64,000 bases of DNA, taken from positions 62,001 to 126,000 of the forward strand of contig NZ_WXVV01000020.1 in NCBI RefSeq assembly GCF_013433315.1. Direction: 5' to 3'. This document shows positions 52,137 through 60,434 of this stretch, piece by piece. The position numbers and the translations under genes are program-made. The DNA comes from Pseudomonas crudilactis. Its GTDB lineage: Bacteria; Pseudomonadota; Gammaproteobacteria; Pseudomonadales; Pseudomonadaceae. The notes under the pieces were generated by a model. The model ran no database searches. It saw nothing but the letters and a program-made list of their open reading frames with translations, and was not told where the DNA came from. Numbering within the stretch: position 1 is the first letter of the stretch; every line of letters starts with the position of its first letter.

Positions 52137-53486
52137 ATGGAAATTGAAGAATTCGGCTACAAGCAAGAGTTGAAACGTAGCCTGACGCTGACCGACCTGG
52201 TGGTGTACGGGATGATCTTCATGATCCCCATCGCCCCGTTCGGGGTGTACGGCTACGTCAACGCCGAGGCGCCGGGGATGGTGCCGCTGGCCTACGTCAT
52301 CGGCATGGTGGCGATGCTGTTTACCGCGTTGAGCTACGGCAGCATGGCCAAAGCCTTTCCGATTGCCGGCTCGGTGTATTCCTATGCACAGCGCGGCCTC
52401 AATCAACACGTCGGCTTCATCGCCGGTTGGCTGATGCTGCTCGATTACCTGCTGATTCCGCCACTGCTCTACGTCTACGCGGCGATGGCGCTCAACCATT
52501 TGTACCCGGACATTCCGAAAGTCGGCTTCATTCTGGCGTTTCTGGTCAGCGCGACCTTCGTCAACCTGCGCGGCATCACCTTCACCGCTCGGATGAACAT
52601 CATCTTCCTGCTGGCGCAACTGGTGGTGCTGGGCATTTTCCTGTTCTACGCCTGGAATGCCCTGCACAACGGTGGCGGTAACGGCGAGCTGACCCTGGCG
52701 CCGCTGTATCACGCGGAAACCTTCAACTTCGCCCTGCTGATGCAAGCGGTGTCGATTGCGGTGCTGTCGTTCCTCGGCTTCGATGCGATCTCGACGCTCG
52801 CCGAAGAAATCAAGGGCGATCCGGGCAAGAGCGTCGGCAAAGCCGCACTGATCACCCTGGTAGTCATGGGCGTGATTTTCGTTGCACAAACCTGGATCGC
52901 CACCGATCTCGCAGCAGGCATGGGCTTCAAATCGGCCGACACCGCGTTCTATGAAATCGCCGAAATTGCCGCCGGCAGTTGGCTGGCGACCCTGACCGCT
53001 GTCGCCACGGCGCTGGCCTGGGGCGTGGCTGTGGCAATCACCTCGCAAGCCGCGGTTTCGCGTCTGCTGTTCGGCATGGCGCGCGACGGCAAGTTGCCGA
53101 AAGTGCTGGCCAAGGTGCACCCGAAACACAACACGCCGTACCTGAGCATTTACCTGGTGGCGGTGCTGTCGCTGGTGATCTGCTACCTGTTCATCAACTC
53201 GGTCGACACCCTGACCTCGCTGGTCAACTTCGGCGCGCTCAGCGGTTTCATGCTGCTGCACCTGACAGTGATCAACTACTACTGGCGTCGGCAAAAGTCC
53301 GGTCAGGTCGTGCGTCACCTGATCTGCCCGGTGATCGGTTTCATCATCGTCGCGGCCATCATGTACAACATGGGCGTCGATGCGCAGAAACTCGGCCTGA
53401 TCTGGATTGCTCTGGGTCTGGTGTACCTGTTCTTCCTCAACAAACTCGGCGCCAGCACCGCGCTGCCCGACCCTAGCAAAGGCTGA
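52137..53486 (+). CDS. APC-family amino acid/amine permease
   Basis: 449 residues, 12 membrane segments. Typical features are LTLTDLVVYGMIFMIPIAPFGVYG in TM1, AFPIAGSVYSYAQRGLNQHVGF, and GFDAISTLAEEIKGDPGKSVGKAAL in the TM6-7 region, as in putrescine and other amine importers. AAGGAG lies 9 bp before ATG 52137, and a TTG directly at the Shine-Dalgarno sequence is not used. It probably imports the substrate of this cluster. A strong hairpin follows at 53562. Confidence 0.92.
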   Translation: MEIEEFGYKQELKRSLTLTDLVVYGMIFMIPIAPFGVYGYVNAEAPGMVPLAYVIGMVAMLFTALSYGSMAKAFPIAGSVYSYAQRGLNQHVGFIAGWLMLLDYLLIPPLLYVYAAMALNHLYPDIPKVGFILAFLVSATFVNLRGITFTARMNIIFLLAQLVVLGIFLFYAWNALHNGGGNGELTLAPLYHAETFNFALLMQAVSIAVLSFLGFDAISTLAEEIKGDPGKSVGKAALITLVVMGVIFVAQTWIATDLAAGMGFKSADTAFYEIAEIAAGSWLATLTAVATALAWGVAVAITSQAAVSRLLFGMARDGKLPKVLAKVHPKHNTPYLSIYLVAVLSLVICYLFINSVDTLTSLVNFGALSGFMLLHLTVINYYWRRQKSGQVVRHLICPVIGFIIVAAIMYNMGVDAQKLGLIWIALGLVYLFFLNKLGASTALPDPSKG

Positions 53487-53561
53487 CAAGAAAAAGAGCG
53501 GCGTCTGACAACAAATCAGGCGACCGCCGATTTATCGCGTGGAAACCGACAGTGATAGTCA

Positions 53562-53587
53562 GGTTCGGCGACTTTGCCGAACCTTTT
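53562..53587 (+). terminator. Intrinsic terminator or attenuator between permease and astA-like gene
   Basis: GGTTCGGC-GACTTT-GCCGAACC, a perfect 8-bp stem followed by TTTT. It ends only 18 bp before the next start codon, leaving no room for a separate promoter downstream, so it more likely works as an attenuator or partial stop. Confidence 0.7.
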
Positions 53588-53604
53588 GATACAGGAGTAC
53601 ATCC

Positions 53605-54621
53605 ATGCTGGTCTTACGCCCAGTCGAGCAGACTGACCTGCCCCAGCTACAACAATTGGCCCGCGACAGTCTGGTGGGCGTGACCTCCCTGCCGGACGAC
53701 AGCGAGCGCCTGCGCGCGAAAATCGCCGGTTCCTGTGCCTCCTTCGCCAGCGCGGCAGAGGCTAACGGCCCGGAGAACTACTTCTTCGTGCTGGAAGACC
53801 TCGACAGCCAACGGCTGCTCGGCTGCTCGGAAATTCTCGCGACGGCGGGCTTCGACGAGCCGTTCTACAGCCTGCGCAACCGCCACTTCACCAGTGCGTC
53901 CCGCGAGCTGAACATCGAACACGTCGTGCCAGCGCTGTCGCTGTGCCACGACCTCAACGACCACACGCTGCTGCGCGGCTTTCACATCGACGCCAATCTG
54001 GTGCGCACGCCATTTTCCGAGTTGCTGTCTCGGGCGCGCCTGCTGTTCATCGCCGCTCATGCACCGCGCTTTGCCGAGGCGGTGATTACCGAAATCGTCG
54101 GTTACAGCGACGAGGCCGGCAATTCACCGTTCTGGGATGCGCTGGGCAAGCATTTCTTCGACCTGCCCTACGCGGAAGCCGAACGCCTGTGCGGGCTGCA
54201 GAGCCGCACGTTTCTCGCCGAACTGATGCCGCAATACCCGATCTACGTGCCGATGCTGCCGCAAGCTGCACAGGACTGCATCGGGCGCATCCACCCGGAT
54301 GGCCAGGAAGCGTTCGACATCCTTGAGCGTGAAGGCTTCGAAACCAACAGCTACATCGACCTGTTCGACGCCGGCCCGACCCTGTATGCGCGTACCGCCA
54401 ATATCCGTTCGATCGCCCGCAGCCAGACCGCAACGGTGCAGCAACGACCACAGATCGATTCCCGTGGCCGTTACCTGCTGAGCAATGACGCGCTGCACGG
54501 CTTTCGCGCGATCATGGCCGAACTCGATTTCCAACCCGATCAACCGCTGTCCCTCACCCCTGCAATGTGTGCGGCGCTGAACGTGACCGATGGCAGCCCG
54601 ATCCGGCTGATTGCCCTGTGA
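53605..54621 (+). CDS. Arginine/ornithine N-succinyltransferase alpha-like subunit (AstA/AruF family)
   Basis: 338 residues of the AstA family: VLRPVEQTDLPQLQQLARDS start, LGCSEILATAGFDEPFYSLRN, the FADAVI-like RFAEAVITEIVGYSDEAGNSPFWDALGKHFFDLPYAEAERL block and YPIYVPMLPQAAQDCIGRIHPDG. AstA transfers succinyl from succinyl-CoA to the alpha-amino group of arginine or ornithine. The aruB/C/D/E genes are absent here, so this pair is probably a dedicated paralogue set for another basic substrate. Confidence 0.87.
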   Translation: MLVLRPVEQTDLPQLQQLARDSLVGVTSLPDDSERLRAKIAGSCASFASAAEANGPENYFFVLEDLDSQRLLGCSEILATAGFDEPFYSLRNRHFTSASRELNIEHVVPALSLCHDLNDHTLLRGFHIDANLVRTPFSELLSRARLLFIAAHAPRFAEAVITEIVGYSDEAGNSPFWDALGKHFFDLPYAEAERLCGLQSRTFLAELMPQYPIYVPMLPQAAQDCIGRIHPDGQEAFDILEREGFETNSYIDLFDAGPTLYARTANIRSIARSQTATVQQRPQIDSRGRYLLSNDALHGFRAIMAELDFQPDQPLSLTPAMCAALNVTDGSPIRLIAL

Positions 54622-54682
54622 AACCCGCGCGGTTGCGCAGTCAACGACAGTGCCCGAACAGGCGCGCAGAAGGAGATACAGC

Positions 54683-55717
54683 ATGATTGTCCGCCCGGTC
54701 AAAGTCAGCGACCTGCCAGCCTTGATGGCGCTGGTGCAACAGGCCGGCCCGGGGTTCACCACCCTGCCGGCCAACGAAGATCGCCTGTCCCACCGGGTTC
54801 GTTGGGCACAACGGGCGTTCGCCGAACAGGTCGAACGTGCCGATGCGGACTATCTGTTTGTGCTCGAAGACGACGACATGCGTGTAGTCGGCGTCAGCGC
54901 ATTGGCCGGTGCGGTCGGCCTGCGCGAGCCCTGGTACAACTATCGGGTCGGGTTGACCGTGAGTTCGGCACCGGATCTGGGTATTCAACGGCAGATCCCG
55001 ACGCTGTTCCTCAACAACGAACTGACTGGCCAATCGGAGCTGTGCTCATTGTTTCTTGGCCATGATCAGCGCCACGGCAGCAATGGCCGCCTGCTGTCGC
55101 TGGGACGTTTGCTGTTCGTTGCCGAATTCCCGCACCTGTTCGGCGAGAAGATGATTGCCGAACTGCGCGGCAGTGCCGATGAACACGGTTGTTCGCCGTT
55201 CTGGGACAGTCTGGGCCGGCATTTCTTTCAGATGGACTTCAGCCATGCCGATCACTTGTCCGGCCTTGGCAACAAATCGTTCATCGCCGAACTGATGCCG
55301 CGCCAGCCGCTGTACACCTGCATGCTCACCGAACAAGCCCAGGCGGCGATCGGCCAGGCACACCCCAATACCGAGCCGGCGCTGAAGATCCTCCAGGCCG
55401 AAGGCTTTACCCACAAAGGCTACATCGACATCTTCGACGGCGGCCCGGTGATCGAAGCGCCCGTGCGCAATATCCGCACCGTGCGCGAGAGCGTTGAGCT
55501 GACCCTGAGCCTCGGCAGCCCGGATGAACAGGCACCGCTGTGGCTGATTCACAACCGGCGCCTGGAAAACTGCCGCATCACCGTCGCCCGCGCCCGTCGG
55601 GTCGGCAGCAGCCTGGTGATCGACCGCCTCACCGCCAAGCGCCTGCAACTGCAACCGGGCAATTCGGTGCGCGCGGCGATGCTGCCCAATCAACAGCAAC
55701 AGGCGGTGGCGGCCTGA
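54683..55717 (+). CDS. Arginine/ornithine N-succinyltransferase beta-like subunit (AstA/AruG family)
   Basis: 344 residues, homologous to the preceding gene through its length (VRPVKVSDLPALMALVQQAG, EMRGSADEHG-like LRGSADEHGCSPFWDSLGRHFFQMDFSHADHL, YTCMLTEQAQAAIGQAHPNTEPAL). AruF/AruG form a heteromer in P. aeruginosa, so these two likely do as well. ATG 54683 has AAGGAGAT upstream. Confidence 0.87.
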   Translation: MIVRPVKVSDLPALMALVQQAGPGFTTLPANEDRLSHRVRWAQRAFAEQVERADADYLFVLEDDDMRVVGVSALAGAVGLREPWYNYRVGLTVSSAPDLGIQRQIPTLFLNNELTGQSELCSLFLGHDQRHGSNGRLLSLGRLLFVAEFPHLFGEKMIAELRGSADEHGCSPFWDSLGRHFFQMDFSHADHLSGLGNKSFIAELMPRQPLYTCMLTEQAQAAIGQAHPNTEPALKILQAEGFTHKGYIDIFDGGPVIEAPVRNIRTVRESVELTLSLGSPDEQAPLWLIHNRRLENCRITVARARRVGSSLVIDRLTAKRLQLQPGNSVRAAMLPNQQQQAVAA

Positions 55718-55883
55718 CGGCATCACCGCAAAAAGGTAAATCCTTTCAGCAAAAGCGTCCGCGACAACCTGTCCCTTGCAAATTCGTCATGATCATTGAC
55801 CCATTCGCGTGATAGCCTTTTCATTCTTCGGCGTTGACACCTTTGTTCAAGCCTTTCCATTCCTTTGTATTGGTGGAACTCGT

Positions 55884-56753
55884 ATGACCAGGCTTTCCCA
55901 TCAAGATTTGCGCCGTAACTTCCGTCAACTGCTGGCTTCCGACACCTGCTACCACACGGCTTCGGTGTTCGATCCGATGTCCGCGCGCATTGCCGCTGAC
56001 CTGGGTTTTGAAGTGGGGATCCTCGGCGGTTCCGTGGCCTCTTTGCAGGTACTCGGTGCCCCGGACTTTGCCCTGATCACCCTCAGCGAGTTCGCCGAAC
56101 AGGCCACCCGCATCGGCCGCGTCGCCCAATTGCCAGTGATCGCCGACGCCGACCACGGCTACGGCAACGCCCTCAACGTGATGCGCACCATCGTTGAACT
56201 GGAACGCGCCGGGGTCGCCGCCCTGACCATCGAAGACACCTTGCTGCCGGCCCAATTCGGCCGCAAATCCACCGACTTGATCACCGTTGCCGAGGGCGTC
56301 GGCAAGATCCGCGCGGCACTGGAAGCCCGGGTTGATACGGAAATGGCGATCATCGCCCGTACCAATGCCGGCATCCTGCCGAATCAGGAAATCATCAGCC
56401 GCACTCGCCAGTATCAGGCGGCCGGCGCTGACGGCATCTGCATGGTCGGGATTCAGGATTTCGATCAGCTCGAGCAAATCGCCGAACACCTGACCGTGCC
56501 ACTGATGCTGGTGACCTACGGCAACCCGGCGCTGCGCGATGACAAACGTCTGGCCGAACTCGGTGTGCGTGTGACCATTGATGGCCATGGCGCTTACTTT
56601 GCGGCGATCAAAGCGACGTACGACAGCCTGCGCGAGCAGCGGCAGATCTTTACTCAGGCGTCCGACCTGAGCGCGACCGAGTTGACGCACACCTATACCC
56701 AGCCGGAGGAATACATTCTCTGGGCCAAGGAATACATGAGCGTCAAGGAGTGA
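55884..56753 (+). CDS. ICL/PEP-mutase superfamily protein, oxaloacetate decarboxylase-like
   Basis: 289 residues, alpha/beta barrel with VFDPMSARIAADLGFEVGILGGS and the metal-binding VIADADHGYGNALNV, then TIEDTLLPAQFG. The pattern agrees with the Pseudomonas oxaloacetate decarboxylase (PA4872 type) rather than isocitrate lyase, which needs a KKCGH-type loop (here QFGRKS). It would convert oxaloacetate or a related 2-oxo diacid. It stands 166 bp after the AstA-like pair and may have its own promoter. ATG 55884 is preceded by GGTGGA. Confidence 0.88.
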   Translation: MTRLSHQDLRRNFRQLLASDTCYHTASVFDPMSARIAADLGFEVGILGGSVASLQVLGAPDFALITLSEFAEQATRIGRVAQLPVIADADHGYGNALNVMRTIVELERAGVAALTIEDTLLPAQFGRKSTDLITVAEGVGKIRAALEARVDTEMAIIARTNAGILPNQEIISRTRQYQAAGADGICMVGIQDFDQLEQIAEHLTVPLMLVTYGNPALRDDKRLAELGVRVTIDGHGAYFAAIKATYDSLREQRQIFTQASDLSATELTHTYTQPEEYILWAKEYMSVKE

Positions 56754-56772
56754 TGGGTTGGCCGGGCTGACG

Positions 56773-56870
56773 CCATCGCGATCAGGCTCACTCCTACAAT
56801 TGATCAGTGTTGAACACAAATACTGTTTGCACTGAAGATCTACTGTAGGAGTGAGCCTGCTCGCGATAGC
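56773..56870. repeat. REP pair, third variant (GTAGGAGTGAGC)
   Basis: ATCGCGATCAGGCTCACTCC and, 60 bp on, GTAGGAGTGAGCCTGCTCGC. The core resembles the GTGG class but it starts with GTAG and carries GTGAGC, a separate subfamily. Confidence 0.8.
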
Positions 56871-56886
56871 AACAGCCGCTACACCG

Positions 56887-57189
56887 CTAAACCGGCGTCT
56901 TGTAAGCCTCTTCCCGCTGCACCGCCCGCGCCTGAATCACATTCAGAATCGCACAGCCCTCGCGCATCAACAGATGCACCGCGCTGGTCACCCGCGTCAG
57001 ATCACAATCGAAAATGCCTTTGAGGTTGAGGCTGGCAAAGGTGTCGGCCAGATCGCGCACGACCACAAACCGGTGCATCGCACAGGCGGCCATGTCGCTG
57101 AGTTCTGAGTGGGTATTGAGGAAGAGCACCGGGGATTCGGCGTCGTAGGTGTCGATGGGGAGGAAGCGGGGCATTACTTGGTCGGTCAT
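56887..57189 (-). CDS. Small DUF3077/DUF6124-like Pseudomonas protein
   Basis: 100 residues, mostly helical, with the pattern SELSDMAACAMHRFVVVRDLADTFA...RVTSAVHLLMREGCAILNVIQA that recalls the DUF3077 and DUF6124 families of short pseudomonad proteins. Role unknown. ATG 57189 has GGAG at 9 bp; a GTG three codons earlier is possible. Confidence 0.65.
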   Translation of the reverse strand: MTDQVMPRFLPIDTYDAESPVLFLNTHSELSDMAACAMHRFVVVRDLADTFASLNLKGIFDCDLTRVTSAVHLLMREGCAILNVIQARAVQREEAYKTPV

Positions 57190-57362
57190 AGAGTTCACTC
57201 CAAATAGGGGTCAGGTGCTGTATTCGACCGGCCAAGATCGTCGCAGATTTTTCTGCGAGCCGAGACTATAAGAGCCGCGCTCAACGGCCGCAATGAGCGC
57301 TTCTGTCGGACTTTTCGGTATTTTTTGTACGCCGTTCGCGACTTCCATTTTTCCCACAAAAG

Positions 57363-57683
57363 CCCCTCACCCTAGCCCTCTCCCAGAGGGAGAGGGAACC
57401 GATTGGGGGATGCTCGGGATCTACGCCGACTTGTGACACCGCGCTGAATCCGAATTTGAGTTCGAACTGATCTTTCAGGCCGCCGCGTTAACCACAAACA
57501 ACACGGTCAGTCCCCTCTCCCTCCAGGAAAGAGAACTGATTGGGGGATGCTCGGGATCTACGCCGACTTGTGATACCGCGCTGAATCCGACTTTGAATTC
57601 AAATGGATCTTTCAGATCGCCGTATTCATCACAAACAACACGGTCAGTCCCCTCTCCCTCTGGGAGAGGGTTAGGGTGAGGGC
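57363..57683. repeat. MITE-like repeat (copy 3) with internal 137-bp tandem duplication
   Basis: Ends as in the copies at 2858 and 42794 (CCCCTCACCCTAGCCCTCTC; GGGAGAGGGTTAGGGTGAGGG reverse). Two direct copies of an internal unit, with GATTGGGGGATGCTCGGGAT at 57401 and 57538, are 137 bp apart and nearly identical through GTCAGTCCCCTCTCCCTC. It fills most of the 540-bp gap between two genes; the remainder (57190-57360) is promoter-like, AT-rich sequence. Confidence 0.85.
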
Positions 57684-57729
57684 AAATGCACCTGACACCC
57701 CACCCGCACCAGTCACACCACAAAACCAC

Positions 57730-58968
57730 TCACCGTGGCTTGGCCAACTCCATAATCATCCGCGACAACAGATAAATCCGCGGCGCCACGCTCGCCACTT
57801 CGGCGTATTCCTCCGGCGTGTGAATATTGCCGCCAACAATCCCGAAACCATCCAGCGTCGGCGTGCCGACCCCGGCAGACAAACTGGCATCCGCTGCGCC
57901 GCCACTGCCCTCCTCCGTCAACTTGCGGCCAATCTCGCCGTAGATCCCCTGAGCCATGGCCATTAGACGATCCGATTCGGGCGTCTGCGGCATCGGTGGC
58001 AAGCCGCGTTGCAATGAAGTCTTCACTTCGGTTTCAGGAATCAATTTGTCCTGCGACACCCGCGCCAGATCCTTCTCGATCCGGTCGAACTCCTCCGGCA
58101 CCGCAGCACGCACATCAGCCTTGGCCGTGGCTTGATCGGGGATCACGTTGGTGCGATCGCCGGCCTTGAGCACGGTGAAGTTGATGGTGGTTTTCTTCGC
58201 CTCATCGCCAAGTTTGCCCAGTTGCAGAATCTGGTGCGCGGCCTCCATCGCGGCGTTGCGCCCCAGTTCCGGTGCGACACCAGCGTGCGCCGCTTTGCCC
58301 TTGACCTCGACCAGCGCCGTCGCGCTGCCCTTGCGCCATACCACCAGGCCGTCGGCCGGGCGTCCCGGCTCCAGATTGAGCGTCACGTCGTGCTGTTTGG
58401 CAGTTTTCTTGATCAGGTCGGTGGCGACGTCCGAGCCGGTTTCCTCGCTGGCGTCGAGCAGGAAGGTGATTTGCGCGTAGTCCTTGAAGTCGAGGTTTTT
58501 CAGGACTTTCAGCGCATAGATCCCGGCAACGATGCCGCCCTTGTCATCCATCACCCCCGGCCCGTAGGCGCGGCCGTCCTTGATGTGGAACGGCCGCTCG
58601 GCCGCCGAACCCTCCTTGAACACCGTGTCCATGTGCGCCATCAGCAGGATTTTCGCCTTGCCGGTGCCTTTCAGCGTCGCCAGTACATGGTTGGATTTTT
58701 CCGGCGTATTGGGCACCAGTTCGATGGTGGCGCCGAGTTTTTTCAGCTCATCGATGGCGATGTCGCTGACTTGCTTGAGGCCGGGTTCATAGCCGGAACC
58801 GGAGTCGATATTGACCAGCCGCTCCAGCAGTTTCAGCGCTTCTGGCTGGTATTGCTCGGCATCGGCGAGCACTTGTTTGTGCGGTTCGGCAAAGGCGTGG
58901 GCAGCGGAGAAAGCGAGAGACAGGCCGAGGCTGGCGGCCAGCAGGGAGCGAGAAAATGAGAACGTCAT
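57730..58968 (-). CDS. Exported M20 peptidase, glutamate carboxypeptidase (CPG2-like)
   Basis: 412 residues with a signal peptide cut near AHAFAEP. The metal ligands of M20 enzymes are in LLMAHMDTVF, GPGVMDDKGGI, the catalytic Glu pair DASEETGS, and IVGGNIHTPEEY. A dimerisation domain lies at about 215-325. The closest known relative by pattern is Pseudomonas carboxypeptidase G2, which removes C-terminal glutamate from folates and peptides in the periplasm. Single gene, with a REP pair upstream. Confidence 0.92.
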   Translation of the reverse strand: MTFSFSRSLLAASLGLSLAFSAAHAFAEPHKQVLADAEQYQPEALKLLERLVNIDSGSGYEPGLKQVSDIAIDELKKLGATIELVPNTPEKSNHVLATLKGTGKAKILLMAHMDTVFKEGSAAERPFHIKDGRAYGPGVMDDKGGIVAGIYALKVLKNLDFKDYAQITFLLDASEETGSDVATDLIKKTAKQHDVTLNLEPGRPADGLVVWRKGSATALVEVKGKAAHAGVAPELGRNAAMEAAHQILQLGKLGDEAKKTTINFTVLKAGDRTNVIPDQATAKADVRAAVPEEFDRIEKDLARVSQDKLIPETEVKTSLQRGLPPMPQTPESDRLMAMAQGIYGEIGRKLTEEGSGGAADASLSAGVGTPTLDGFGIVGGNIHTPEEYAEVASVAPRIYLLSRMIMELAKPR

Positions 58969-59070
58969 GAAGCGATCCTTGTTTCGCGTCGGGGGGATTT
59001 AACCGTACCCGACATCGGCGCGAGGCTCTACACCGAATGCGACACTGATCTAACCGACAACACACAACCC

Positions 59071-59165
59071 CCTGTGGGAGCGAGCTTGCTCGCGAAAGCG
59101 GTGGATCAGTCAACATTGATATCGCCTGGCAGGACGCCTTCGCGAGCAAGCTCGCTCCCACAGGG
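59071..59165. repeat. REP pair (GTGGGAGCGAGC class)
   Basis: Head-to-head palindromes with CCCTGTGGG and CCCACAGGGG ends, between the peptidase start and the stop of the GGDEF gene. Confidence 0.92.
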
Positions 59166-59183
59166 GATGTGTGGTGATGCGGA

Positions 59184-60257
59184 TCAAACCGAATCCAGCA
59201 ATGTCCGCCGGGGCTTGTCATCGCAATTGCAGATCACCCGGTTACGTCCGCTCGCCTTGGCCTCGTACAACGCCTGATCGGCATCATTGAGCCAGCGCGT
59301 CGCGTCGGCATGCGCCGGATCGTACGCCGCCAGGCCGATACTCAAACTGACCTTCAACGCCGGATTCTGCTCATAACCCAGAATCGCGAAACGCTCACGC
59401 AACGCCTCCATCGCCTGCGCGGCGTTGAACAACGGCAGTTCCGGCAGAATCACGCAGAACTCATCTCCACCATAGCGCCCGGCAATGTCCGTCGCGCGCA
59501 GATTTTGTTTAAGTAACTTGCTCAACTGACGCAACACAATGTCGCCCGCAACATGGCCGTAAGTGTCGTTGATCGCCTTGAAGTGATCGATGTCGATCAA
59601 CGCAATCGCCGCGCCCTGCTTCTGCCGCTTGCAGCGCTGAAAAGCGATCTCCAGTTGATCCTTCCAGGCGCCGTGGTTAAGCAGCCCGGTGAGGCTGTCG
59701 GTGCGGCTCAGGGCAAGCAATTCGCGTTTATGCCGACCGAGGGTGTAGGCCTGGCGAAAGCAGATCCAGCCCAGCGCCAACGGGTACAGCAGCAGTAACG
59801 GGAAACAGGCGTACATTTGCGCAGGCGAGGTCTCCGGAACGAATGCCGGGGCAAAGACCACCAGCCCGACGCCGACCCCGAGCAACTGCGCCGCAGAGCC
59901 TGCCAATAGAAAGCGTGAACCACCGATAGCGACGTTGTTCATCGCCATCATCGAAATGGTCGTGGCAGTCGGCAGCGGATTGAAATGCATGGCGGCAAGC
60001 CAAAAGCCGCCGAAAAAGGCGTCGATCAACAGATTGCGGTGTTCAGCGTGGTAAGGAACCCGGGCGCGGCGCGCCCATTGAAACGCCAGATGCGGCCAGA
60101 CCAGGCCGTTGAAGAACATCAGTGCCCAGACCCACAGCGGCGGATCGAGCGAGTACATCGCCACGCTCACGCACACGAGCCCCAGAATCAACCCGAGGAT
60201 GCGCGATGTATAAAGCCTCCTGGCCAATGAAAGTCCCTTTCCTCCGGTATTTCCCAT
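59184..60257 (-). CDS. MASE2-GGDEF diguanylate cyclase
   Basis: 357 residues. An N-terminal MASE2-type membrane domain (about 190 residues, five or so helices) is followed by a GGDEF domain with the intact active site RYGGDEFCVIL and an inhibitory RxxD site (RATD five residues upstream). It makes c-di-GMP from two GTP and is feedback-inhibited. It resembles AdrA/DgcC. ATG 60257 has GAGGT upstream. Monocistronic. Confidence 0.92.
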   Translation of the reverse strand: MGNTGGKGLSLARRLYTSRILGLILGLVCVSVAMYSLDPPLWVWALMFFNGLVWPHLAFQWARRARVPYHAEHRNLLIDAFFGGFWLAAMHFNPLPTATTISMMAMNNVAIGGSRFLLAGSAAQLLGVGVGLVVFAPAFVPETSPAQMYACFPLLLLYPLALGWICFRQAYTLGRHKRELLALSRTDSLTGLLNHGAWKDQLEIAFQRCKRQKQGAAIALIDIDHFKAINDTYGHVAGDIVLRQLSKLLKQNLRATDIAGRYGGDEFCVILPELPLFNAAQAMEALRERFAILGYEQNPALKVSLSIGLAAYDPAHADATRWLNDADQALYEAKASGRNRVICNCDDKPRRTLLDSV

Positions 60258-60405
60258 AAGGACCTCGATCACGCACACCGCAGGACGGATGTGCTGGAAG
60301 TCTAACAGGGCGACGTTAAATAGCCATCACCGGCCAGCGGGCTGAATAGAGCGACATCACGGCCGCACACAGTGCAAATATTTGGCTATACATGAAAGGA
60401 GCAAA

Positions 60406-60423
60406 ATGGAAAAACAACTATAA
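60406..60423 (+). CDS. Possible 5-codon leader ORF upstream of the monooxygenase
   Basis: AAAGGAG, four bases, ATG, and four codons before TAA (MEKQL), ending 11 bp before the monooxygenase start, whose own AAGGAGG overlaps the interval. It may couple or tune translation of the next gene. Only the spacing supports it. Confidence 0.3.
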   Translation: MEKQL

Positions 60424-60434
60424 GAAGGAGGCCC

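Noticed and set aside
53605..55717. The AstA pair as the standard aru operon
   Set aside because: aruC, aruD, aruB and aruE are not adjacent; different neighbours indicate a separate locus.
2858..57683. CCCTCACCC repeats as a CRISPR array
   Set aside because: The three copies are tens of kilobases apart with inverted ends and related cores. There are no regular spacers and no cas genes.
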